Shown here: positions 26,002 to 32,932 of the stretch, piece by piece
Layout: the number at the start of each line of letters is the position of its first letter
How positions within the stretch are numbered: the first letter of the stretch is position 1
From: Pseudoxanthomonas beigongshangi
GTDB taxonomy: Bacteria > Pseudomonadota > Gammaproteobacteria > Xanthomonadales > Xanthomonadaceae
Length of the DNA stretch: 64,000 bases
NCBI RefSeq assembly: GCF_016820515.1
Contig: NZ_JADHDV010000004.1
Span: 62,001 to 126,000, forward strand
Direction of reading: 5' to 3'
Program-made: the position numbers and the translations under genes
Notes under the pieces: generated by a model
Seen by the model: only the letters and a program-made list of their open reading frames with translations
The model's database searches: none
What the model was told of the DNA's origin: nothing

Positions 26002-26412
26002 TCAACGAATCTGGTAAGTCCCCTGAATCACGACGGGGAAACCCTTCTTGGCGAATGACTCCGGCGGCGGCGGGGCTTTTATCTTCGTGATGCGCTCCGC
26101 GTAGCACCGGGTGTAGTTGCTCTGTTCCTTTTCCGCGACGGCGACATTGATGATGTTGCCCGTGGCATCGATGTCGAACACCGTGGTGAACTTCTCCGTT
26201 GTTCCTTTCTGTCCCTGGCTGGAGCAATCGCCATGGGCCTTTTCGAACGCCTCGTCTGTTTCCGGCATGAACTCCTGCATCAGATACTCGCGACCAACCG
26301 GCGATGAGCGTTCCACCTTGGTGGCGCGGGCAACACGCGCGTCGAAATCGTCACCGGCGTACGCCATTCCGGTGAACAGGAGCAGGGTCAGCATGCATGC
26401 GGGCTTGATCAT
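26002..26412 (-). CDS. Small exported hypothetical protein
   Basis: A 136-residue protein with a clean signal peptide (MIKPACMLTLLLFTGMAYAG). The mature domain ends in a pattern (FTTVFDIDATGNIINVAVAE, GFPVVIQGTYQIR) reminiscent of TonB C-terminal-like domains (a beta sheet with FDID..G.I), with Cys in DCSSQ and RCYAE possibly disulfide-linked. No membrane partner is adjacent. The assignment to a TonB-like fold is tentative. Confidence 0.7.
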   Translation of the reverse strand: MIKPACMLTLLLFTGMAYAGDDFDARVARATKVERSSPVGREYLMQEFMPETDEAFEKAHGDCSSQGQKGTTEKFTTVFDIDATGNIINVAVAEKEQSNYTRCYAERITKIKAPPPPESFAKKGFPVVIQGTYQIR

Positions 26413-26855
26413 CCGAACCTCGAGGTCAATGGATCCGGCGGAACGCCGGGAATGGAGTCACTCGGAACGTCCAACCGTCTCCGCCGCCTTGGGTGCGAAG
26501 CGGCCGGTCCCGGTGTAGTACTCCAGCATGTACCTGGTTCCCTGCCCCTCCCGTCGCGCGGCGGTCGCCACCACGATAGCGAAGTCCTGGCGGAGGCGCC
26601 ATTTGGCGCCGGGCGTCACCCGCTATCCGGCACTCGCGTCCGGCCCGATCTACCCAAGGCTCGCCATGATGCTCGATGGGCCGGTTATGGATCCCAATCA
26701 CCGCGCAGCCTGGCAGCACGGCAGCGTGCACGCCATGGACCTGTGGTGGGAACAGGTTCCGCGTCCGCCCAAGACGTGGTGGCTCAACTGGCGGGACGCG
26801 TTGGGGTGAGGGGCCATCGGGCAAATCCTGCAAGCAATTCGAGCGATAGAAGTTA
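26413..26855. other. 443-bp region without an intact gene
   Basis: It holds the decayed minus-strand reading frame described at 26458-26690. A plus-strand frame (26528-26809), rich in Trp and Pro, could equally be chance. I see no promoter or repeat here. Confidence 0.4.
26458..26690 (-). pseudogene. Gene remnant with two in-frame amber stops
   Basis: The minus strand reads GPSSIMASLG, stop, IGPDASAG, stop, RVTPGAKWRLRQDFAIVVAT, then a plausible C-terminus with RYMLEYYTGTGRF and a TGA at 26458. Both internal stops are TAG and could have come from TGG (Trp). The smooth protein-like frame across them suggests a pseudogene whose 5' part is gone. Its family is not recognised. From GTG 26617-26619 a short open frame of 53 residues remains. 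Confidence 0.4.
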
Positions 26856-27452
26856 ATGTCGCGATCGGCAAGCCTGCTATTGCTTCCCTGGACCGGTTCC
26901 CGACTGCATCCGGAATGGGAATCTTGCTTGCACTCCAATACGTCCCACCCACGTTCGCCCAGGATATTCAGCGTGGGTGCCTTCAACTGGAAGTCCATCA
27001 CCACGCTGATCGTTCTTGTCTCCCTGGTTGCCCTGCTGCTCTCCGGGGAGAATGATCGCGGCTTCATCCTCTATGTCTTGTCGATCTGCGGATTGATCTT
27101 CTTTGCCTTGTTCTTCCAGATGCATTTCCCGCGGATCACGCTCTCGGGGGATGTCCTGGTCGTGGGCGGCGGTCTCTACAAGGCCAGGGTCGCCCTGTGC
27201 CAACTCGAGGTCACGGGCGCTTCCCTATTGGATGGCGACGAACCGTCCGGGCTGGGGTGGCGGCTCAACGGCATCGGCATTCCCGGTTACTGCCAGGGCT
27301 GGTTCAGTGGCCCCAGGAAGAAGAAGATCTTCGCCATCGTTACCCGCCGCCGGCAGCGCGTTTATGTGCCCACTTCGGCGGGTTTCGACCTGATGTTGAC
27401 GCCGGATGATCCACATAGCTTCCTGAGGGCGTTGAAGGCGGAAGCCGACTAG
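26856..27452 (+). CDS. Membrane protein with PH-like domain
   Basis: A 198-residue protein. Two adjacent membrane segments (about 49-62, TTLIVLVSLVALLL, and 70-88, FILYVLSICGLIFFALFF) precede a soluble beta-rich domain: LSGDVLVVGGGLYKARVALC, KKKIFAIVTRRRQRVYVPTS, LTPDDPHSFLRAL. This is the layout of bacterial PH-domain membrane proteins (bPH_2/DUF304-like). The true start may be later, since the first ~40 residues are unlike a helix. The function is unknown. Confidence 0.65.
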   Translation: MSRSASLLLLPWTGSRLHPEWESCLHSNTSHPRSPRIFSVGAFNWKSITTLIVLVSLVALLLSGENDRGFILYVLSICGLIFFALFFQMHFPRITLSGDVLVVGGGLYKARVALCQLEVTGASLLDGDEPSGLGWRLNGIGIPGYCQGWFSGPRKKKIFAIVTRRRQRVYVPTSAGFDLMLTPDDPHSFLRALKAEAD

Positions 27453-27562
27453 CCATGTGGCCGGGAAGACCGTTCTGACGGCCTGTCGATTTCCGGCCAG
27501 GTCGTTCGTCTATCCAGAGAAGGCGGCGCGGCAGCGCCATTCCCATCATCAGGAGACCCGCC

Positions 27563-28213
27563 ATGAGCCCCACCATCACCGCCTTCGAAAGCTCGCCGGA
27601 TCGCGGCGGGGGCCTGTCACGCGACGTGCGGGTGCGCTGGGCATTGGAGGAAGCCGGGCAACCCTACGATGTGCGGCTGTTGTCCTTCGCCGCGCTCAAG
27701 CAACCCGGGCACCTGGCGCTGCAGCCCTTCGGCCAGATTCCCACCTATGAGGAAGGCGACCTGACGCTGTTCGACTCGGGCGCCATCGTGCTCCACATCG
27801 CGGAGCGCCACGCCGGCTTGTTTCCCGAAGACCCCAATGGCCGCGCACGCGCGATCACCTGGATGTTCACCGCGGTCAGCACGATGGAGCCGCCCATCGT
27901 CGAGCACGGCATGATGAGGATCTTCGAGAGCGGCCAGCCCTGGTTCGAACCGCGCATTGCCATGATCGAGCAGCGGGTCCGGACCCGGCTGGCCCAGCTC
28001 TCCGCGCGCATGGGCGACGCCGACTGGCTGGATGGTGCCTTCAGCGCCGGCGACCTGCTGATGATCTCGGTGCTGCAACGGCTGCGCGGTTCGAACCTGG
28101 TGGACGAGTATCCGAACCTCGCCGCCTATGTGGCGCGAGGGGAAGCGAGGCCAGCGTATCAGCGGGCGTTCGCGGCGCAGTTGGCGGTGTTCGAGGCTTC
28201 GCAGGCGGGATGA
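27563..28213 (+). CDS. Glutathione S-transferase family protein
   Basis: A 216-residue two-domain GST. The N-terminal thioredoxin-like domain contains RVRWALEEAGQPYDVRLLSF, the cis-Pro motif FGQIPTYEEGDLTLFDSGAI and the glutathione-binding Asp-Ser. The C-terminal helical domain has WLDGAFSAGDLLMISVLQRL, the N-capping box region. It conjugates glutathione to electrophiles or acts as a peroxidase or isomerase; the substrate is unknown. AGGAG lies before ATG 27563. It is a single gene. Confidence 0.93.
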   Translation: MSPTITAFESSPDRGGGLSRDVRVRWALEEAGQPYDVRLLSFAALKQPGHLALQPFGQIPTYEEGDLTLFDSGAIVLHIAERHAGLFPEDPNGRARAITWMFTAVSTMEPPIVEHGMMRIFESGQPWFEPRIAMIEQRVRTRLAQLSARMGDADWLDGAFSAGDLLMISVLQRLRGSNLVDEYPNLAAYVARGEARPAYQRAFAAQLAVFEASQAG

Positions 28214-28317
28214 AGAACGGTATTGACCAATGGATGATTCAGATATGAGATCGTCGTCTGGAGATGACCCTGGTCCCCATGCCGGATGGACGGCGCAGGT
28301 TCCACTTTTCTGACCTG

Positions 28318-28602
28318 CTAGGTCCCCATGACGAAGAAGGTAAAGCCACTGCCGGTAACCCGGTCAGCATTCATTGGAACCTCCAAGATTTCCTCGAAGA
28401 AGACCCTTGCATCCTCTGACTTTGATTCTGGAGGAACATTGAAAATCTCTTCGTCACGCAGGAGGCCCAACGCGAGCATCTCGGCCTCGTCCGGATTGGG
28501 AGCCTCCACGAAACGTGTCGTATAGAAACCAATTGGTGACGATTCGCCCAGCATGGCGCCTGGAAAGTTCTCTCCACAGATAGAGCATCTATAAAGCGGC
28601 AT
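28318..28602 (-). CDS. Hypothetical protein with N-terminal CxxC
   Basis: A 94-residue protein starting MPLYRCSICGENFPGAMLGE. The lone CSIC pair (Cys6, Cys9) could bind metal with partners elsewhere or be a half-site. The rest is acidic (NPDEAEMLALGLLRDEEIF). ATG 28602 with AAGG is preferred over an in-frame TTG at 28638. No family is recognised. It is a low-GC accessory gene. Confidence 0.5.
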   Translation of the reverse strand: MPLYRCSICGENFPGAMLGESSPIGFYTTRFVEAPNPDEAEMLALGLLRDEEIFNVPPESKSEDARVFFEEILEVPMNADRVTGSGFTFFVMGT

Positions 28603-28723
28603 GGGACGCCTTGCCTTGCGGGTCTGATCCGGGGACAAAATCGTACAACGCGTCGGCGGAAAGCAGAATACGCAAGTGAGCTTACGGCCGGAAAGCGGTT
28701 CGCGCTCCCGGCATTGAACCGAA

Positions 28724-29500
28724 TCAGCTCATTGCACGCGGCGGAGTCTCCCCCGAGCGCAAGGTCAGCACCCGCACGCCGGTCCTGGTCACCGCCACGG
28801 TGTGCTCGAACTGCGCTGACAACTTGCCGTCGCGGGTGTAGACCGGCCATTCATCCGGATGGGAGCGAATGGCTGCCCGGCCGGCGTTGAGCATGGGCTC
28901 GATGGTGAACACCATGCCCTCTTCCAGTTCCAGTCCGGTGCCCGGCGTGCCGTAGTGGAGCACCTGTGGGTCCTCGTGCATTTCGCGGCCGATGCCATGG
29001 CCGCAATATTCCTTCACGACGCTGTAGCCATGCGCGCGCGCGTAGTGGGCGATGGCGTGGCCGACGTCGCCCAGGCGCGCGCCCGGACGCACCGCCGCGA
29101 TGCCCTGCCACATGGCGCGGTAGGCGGTGGCCACCAGCCTTCGCGCCGGATAGGCGACCTCGCCCACCAGGTAGGTGGTGCTGGAATCGGCGATGTAGCC
29201 GTTCTTTTCCAGGGTGATATCCAGGTTGACAATCTGGCCGCCGCGCAGCACGTCGTCCTTCGACGGCATGCCATGGCAGACGACGTCGTCGATGGAGGCG
29301 TTGAGCACATACGGAAATCCGTACTGTCCCTTGCTGGCGGGCCGCGCTTTCAGTTCGCCGACGATCATGCGCTCGACGAAATCATTGATGTCCAGCGTAT
29401 TCCGCCCTTCCAGATCCATACGACCCAGCGCGTCGAACACCTTGGCCAGCAGCGATCCGGCTTCCGCCATCAACGCGATTTCGGCGGTGCTCTTGATCAC
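28724..29500 (-). CDS. map: Type I methionine aminopeptidase
   Basis: A 258-residue MetAP. All five metal ligands are present: Asp94 (NLDIT), Asp105 (IADSS), His168 (CGHGIG), Glu201 (TIEPM) and Glu232 (FEHT). It removes N-terminal Met from nascent proteins. It begins at GTG 29498-29500, overlapping the stop of the ParD-like gene (GTGA), so the two are translationally coupled. This is probably a second, accessory MetAP, because its partner is an antitoxin-like protein rather than rpsB/tsf or glnD neighbours. The SPSKDD loop and the lack of an N-terminal zinc motif fit type Ia. Confidence 0.93.
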   Translation of the reverse strand: MIKSTAEIALMAEAGSLLAKVFDALGRMDLEGRNTLDINDFVERMIVGELKARPASKGQYGFPYVLNASIDDVVCHGMPSKDDVLRGGQIVNLDITLEKNGYIADSSTTYLVGEVAYPARRLVATAYRAMWQGIAAVRPGARLGDVGHAIAHYARAHGYSVVKEYCGHGIGREMHEDPQVLHYGTPGTGLELEEGMVFTIEPMLNAGRAAIRSHPDEWPVYTRDGKLSAQFEHTVAVTRTGVRVLTLRSGETPPRAMS

Positions 29501-29709
29501 GTGCGGCCCGGGCGCAGGGTTTGCGGTCGCACGCCGGCCGCGCGCAATTCGTTGGCGACGATGTCCTGGAAGCTCAGTTCCGGGTTCATTTCGCAGAGCA
29601 TGCCGACCTTGATCCAGAAGTTGGCCTGCGCGTTGATGGAGCGGCTTGTCACGGTGCAGGCGCGACGAATCTGGTCGTGGAGGTCGTCGTCGATGTTGAC
29701 TATACCCAT
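29497..29709 (-). CDS. ParD-like antitoxin-family protein
   Basis: A 70-residue protein. The N-terminus (MGIVNIDDDLHDQIRRACTV) and helix (SRSINAQANFWIKVGMLCEM) match the ParD_like family, a ribbon-helix-helix DNA-binding fold. The C-terminal part (ELSFQDIVANELRAAGVRP) would be the interaction arm. GGAAAGA precedes ATG 29709. It is coupled to the downstream map gene by a GTGA overlap, in the position a toxin would normally take. A large palindrome upstream suggests autorepression. No RelE/ParE toxin is adjacent. Confidence 0.85.
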   Translation of the reverse strand: MGIVNIDDDLHDQIRRACTVTSRSINAQANFWIKVGMLCEMNPELSFQDIVANELRAAGVRPQTLRPGRT

Positions 29710-29730
29710 GGGTCTTTCCAGTGGTTGGAC

Positions 29731-29756
29731 TATACGAAGCATATATGTTTCGTATA
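29731..29756 (-). promoter_or_regulatory. 26-bp palindromic operator upstream of the parD-like/map pair
   Basis: Arms TATACGAA (29731-29738) and TTCGTATA (29749-29756) are exact complements. The centre contains the smaller palindrome CATATATG (29740-29747). It lies 22 bp upstream of the ParD-like start codon. A ribbon-helix-helix protein binding such a palindrome would autoregulate the operon. Confidence 0.75.
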
Positions 29757-29829
29757 TTGCACTCAAGACCTGCCATTGCCGGTCCGCTGGTGGATATCCG
29801 TGTGATTGGAAGCCTTGGGCGATGACGCG

Positions 29830-29853
29830 GTCGCGACTTACGTCGCTCCTACA
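29830..29853 (-). repeat. REP element (GGAGCGACGT family)
   Basis: GTCGCGACTTACGTCGCTCC followed by TACA, the inverse orientation of the unit at 10940. It lies between the parD-like operator and the serine hydrolase gene. Confidence 0.85.
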
Positions 29854-29965
29854 GGGCGCGATTGCGTGGTTGAGTCCGCTTCGGTGTGCGGGAAGGCGCA
29901 AGGCGGATTAAACCGCGCGTGTGGTTCACGCATCCCATTCGGCAATCCCGGCGAGGAAAAGGCAC

Positions 29966-31477
29966 ATGAGTCCAGCGCGCAAGCTCCGCCTGCTTTGCAT
30001 ATTGCTCGGTTCCGCCCTGTGGCTGTCCGCCCTGTTCGCGGCTAGCGCCGCGGAGCCGCCAGAACCGTATGCGGCGATCCAGGCGGACGTCGAGAAGGAA
30101 GTCGCGGCCGGCCGGCTCACCGGTATTTCGATGGCGGTGGTCAAGGACGGCCGGATTATCTGGGAGCAGGGCTTCGGCTGGGCCGATCGCGAAGCGCGCC
30201 GGCCGGCCACGGCGCACACGGCGTTCTCGGTGGCCTCGACCACCAAGCCGTTCACCACCCAGGCAGTGATGATGCTGGCGACCGAAGGCAAGCTCGATCT
30301 GGATCGCCCGGCCAATGACTACCTGGGCGTGGAAAAGATCGTCGACGCGAACGGGCCTTCGCGCGAGGCCACCGTGCGCCGGCTGGCGACGCATTCGTCG
30401 GGCTTGCCGACGTTCTTCTCGATGTATCCCGAGGGCGGCGTCGCCAGGCAACCGACCATGCCGGAACTTATCCGCGACTATGGCCACCTGATCGCGCCGG
30501 TCGGCGAGCGCTACGAGTATTCCAACGTGGCGATGGGCATCCTGGGCGAGATCGTCGCGCGCCAATCGGAACAGGAATTCGGCGCCTTCCTGCGCGATCG
30601 CATCCTCCAGCCGCTGGGCATGAAGGACAGCTTCTTCGACACCGATCTGTCGCGCCGCGCGGAAATGGCCGTGCGCTACAACGACGACGGCAAGCCGCTG
30701 CCTTTCTACCTGACCGGCACGCCGGGTTCCGGCGAGCTGTACGCCAGCGCGCACGACCTGGCGCGGTTCGCGATGCTGCACCTGGGCGGCGAGGGGCTGG
30801 ACGCCTCCGCGAGGATTCTGGGCCAGGCGCAACTGGACGAGCTGCATCGTCCGGCCACTCAGGTCGCGCCGCACTTCCACTACGGGATGGGTTGGGAGAT
30901 CTACGACGAGCCCGGACGGATCGGCGTGCTGCATCACGGCGGCGGACAGGCGGGCGTCAAGGCGGAGTTCGTGCTGGTGCCGTCGGCCAACGCCGCGGTG
31001 ATCGTGCTCAGCAACCGGCGCGGCGAGAAGAACTTCATCGACGACGTGCGCGACCGCCTGCTGAAAACGGTGGTGCCCGGCTGGACCCGCCTGCCCCGGC
31101 CGGCGAACGCGCCGCTGCTGCCCTTGCAGCCGGTGAAGGACTATCGCGGCACCTGGCGCGGGACGCTGCTGGCGCAGGGCCGGCGCGTGCCGATCGTGAT
31201 GGTCATTGCGGATGCCGGCAAGGCGACGCTGGCGGTCGGCGACGGCCCGGCCAATCCGATTGCCGATTTCGGCCTGATCGACGGGCTGGTGTCGGGCGAG
31301 GTCAAGGGCGATGTCGGCAGCCCGGATACCCGCCGCGAAAGGCTGAAGGATCTGGCATTGGCATTGAAGCTGCGCGGCAACCGGATCGACGGCGAAATCG
31401 TTGCCTGGCGCAAGACTTCCGAGAACATGAACATGTTCCCGTTCTGGACGGATCTGGAGCGTGTCGCGGACGAGTGA
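29966..31477 (+). CDS. Exported serine hydrolase (class C beta-lactamase/esterase family)
   Basis: A 503-residue exported enzyme. The signal peptide (LRLLCILLGSALWLSALFAA) is followed by the beta-lactamase/transpeptidase-like fold: Ser91-x-x-Lys94 in ASTTKPF, Tyr185-Ser-Asn in YEYSN, and HHGGG in the third-motif position. The mostly beta C-terminal ~140 residues (about 360-500) form an extra domain. The family includes esterases, peptidases and AmpC-like enzymes; the HHGGG variant (instead of KTG) favours an esterase or peptidase rather than a true beta-lactamase. GAGGA lies ahead of ATG 29966. Confidence 0.9.
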   Translation: MSPARKLRLLCILLGSALWLSALFAASAAEPPEPYAAIQADVEKEVAAGRLTGISMAVVKDGRIIWEQGFGWADREARRPATAHTAFSVASTTKPFTTQAVMMLATEGKLDLDRPANDYLGVEKIVDANGPSREATVRRLATHSSGLPTFFSMYPEGGVARQPTMPELIRDYGHLIAPVGERYEYSNVAMGILGEIVARQSEQEFGAFLRDRILQPLGMKDSFFDTDLSRRAEMAVRYNDDGKPLPFYLTGTPGSGELYASAHDLARFAMLHLGGEGLDASARILGQAQLDELHRPATQVAPHFHYGMGWEIYDEPGRIGVLHHGGGQAGVKAEFVLVPSANAAVIVLSNRRGEKNFIDDVRDRLLKTVVPGWTRLPRPANAPLLPLQPVKDYRGTWRGTLLAQGRRVPIVMVIADAGKATLAVGDGPANPIADFGLIDGLVSGEVKGDVGSPDTRRERLKDLALALKLRGNRIDGEIVAWRKTSENMNMFPFWTDLERVADE

Positions 31478-31493
31478 TCGTGCGGGACATTCC

Positions 31494-31844
31494 CTATTTG
31501 CGCAGGATCTTCTCCATCGCCTTGCCCTTCGCCAATTCATCGACCAGCTTGTCCAGGTAGCGGATTTTCCGCATCAGCGGATCCTCGACCTCCTCCACCC
31601 GGATGCCACACACCACGCCGGTGATCAGCGAGACGTTGGGATTCAGTTGCGGCGCCTGCGCGAAGAAGGATTCGAGGCTGGCGTCGGATTCGATCTGCTT
31701 GCGCAGGCCGGCCTCGCTGTAGCCGGTGAGCCAGCGGATGACCTGGTCGAGCTCCTCTTGCGATCGCCCCTTGGATTCCACTTTCTTGAGGTACAGCGGA
31801 TACACGCTGGAGAACTTCATCGCGAAGAGCTTTTCTAGGCGCAT
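31494..31844 (-). CDS. DUF2200-family protein
   Basis: A 116-residue protein. The core [20 protein letters not shown] with [18 protein letters not shown] is the hallmark of DUF2200. The C-terminus has [20 protein letters not shown]. It is a small cytosolic protein of unknown function. GAGGAAA precedes ATG 31844; an upstream in-frame start at 31880 would overlap the RhuM gene and is less likely. It follows the RhuM gene by 13 bp, so it is likely cotranscribed. Confidence 0.88.
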   Translation of the reverse strand: MRLEKLFAMKFSSVYPLYLKKVESKGRSQEELDQVIRWLTGYSEAGLRKQIESDASLESFFAQAPQLNPNVSLITGVVCGIRVEEVEDPLMRKIRYLDKLVDELAKGKAMEKILRK

Positions 31845-31857
31845 TGGGATTTCCTCA

Positions 31858-32901
31858 TCAGGGACGCTTACCCTTTCCACGGGTCTTGAGCGCCTTCTCC
31901 GCCGCTTCCAGCGTTCGCAGATCTTCCATATCCGCCGCCATCGCTTCCGCGCTGCGCCGCTGGGTGGAAAATTGCTCGTAGCGCTCGTAGGCCAGGGCTT
32001 TCATCGAAGCATGGCTGACCGTGCCAGTGCCCTCCAGGACGGGACGATCATTGAAGGCCAGCAGCTTGTCCACGTTCTCGCGCCAGTAGTCGAGGGTAAG
32101 CGATTTGCGATCCTTGACCCGAAGTTCCGCCTGTTCAAGGAATATCACCACCAGGCGGTTGAGCGAATCGATCTCGTCGGCGGTTAGATAGTTCTTGGCG
32201 ACGATGACGTCCGCCTTGCGGACGCGACTACCTTCCCAGGCGTTGAGCCCCATATTGGGCTGGTCGGGGTCGGCACGCGCGATGACCAGCTCGGCGGCCG
32301 TCTTGCCGGTCACCGCATACAGCAGTTTGTTCTGGACTTCGGCAAAGAACAGCGACGCCTGCTGCTCGCTGTCGCGGTAATCCACACTGAGGGCGAAGAG
32401 ATCGCGAACCTTCTGGTAGAAGCGCTTCTCCGACGCACGGATATCACGGATGCGTGCCAGCAGCTCATCAAAATAGTCCCAACCTCTCGGATCCTTGAGG
32501 CGGGCGTCGTCCATGACGAAGCCTTTGACCAGATATTCGGAGAGCTGCGTGGTGGCCCACTGGCGAAACTGGGTGCCGCGGGCAGAGCGGACGCGATATC
32601 CAACGGCGAGGATCGCTTCGAGATGGTAATGGTCCACCTGGCGGCGAACCTGGCGCTGTCCTTCGTTCTGAACTATCCGGAATTTCCGGATAGTTCGTTC
32701 AGGTTCAAGTTCTCCTTCTGAAAAGACGTTTTGCAGGTGCTCACTGATTGTCTTGACGCTTACTTGGTATAGATCAGCGATCTGCACTTGGGCTAGCCAA
32801 ACTGATCCGCCATCCAGCCGCACCTGGATGCGGGTCTTCGCATCCTCCGTGCGATACAGGATCAGATCCGAAACCGGCTCTTGGGTGTCTTCCGGACTCA
32901 T
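31858..32901 (-). CDS. RhuM-family protein
   Basis: A 347-residue protein of the virulence RhuM family. The start ([20 protein letters not shown] with [26 protein letters not shown]) includes a helix-turn-helix-like region. It is followed by [20 protein letters not shown] and [30 protein letters not shown]-type helices. RhuM was named in a Salmonella pathogenicity island and is often found on mobile elements; its biochemical function is unknown. AAGGAG precedes ATG 32901. It starts 31 bp after recD ends, in the same direction, so it may ride on the recCBD transcript. Confidence 0.88.
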   Translation of the reverse strand: MSPEDTQEPVSDLILYRTEDAKTRIQVRLDGGSVWLAQVQIADLYQVSVKTISEHLQNVFSEGELEPERTIRKFRIVQNEGQRQVRRQVDHYHLEAILAVGYRVRSARGTQFRQWATTQLSEYLVKGFVMDDARLKDPRGWDYFDELLARIRDIRASEKRFYQKVRDLFALSVDYRDSEQQASLFFAEVQNKLLYAVTGKTAAELVIARADPDQPNMGLNAWEGSRVRKADVIVAKNYLTADEIDSLNRLVVIFLEQAELRVKDRKSLTLDYWRENVDKLLAFNDRPVLEGTGTVSHASMKALAYERYEQFSTQRRSAEAMAADMEDLRTLEAAEKALKTRGKGKRP

Positions 32902-32932
32902 GCAATCTCCTTGTGTTTCTCAACTACGCCCA

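Noticed and set aside
26528-26809. A plus-strand frame rich in Trp and Pro
   Set aside because: Weak ribosome site, odd composition and overlap with a more protein-like decayed frame on the opposite strand.
29966-31477. Calling this gene a class C beta-lactamase
   Set aside because: The third motif is HHGGG rather than KTG, and a long extra C-terminal domain is present; esterase or peptidase activity is more likely.
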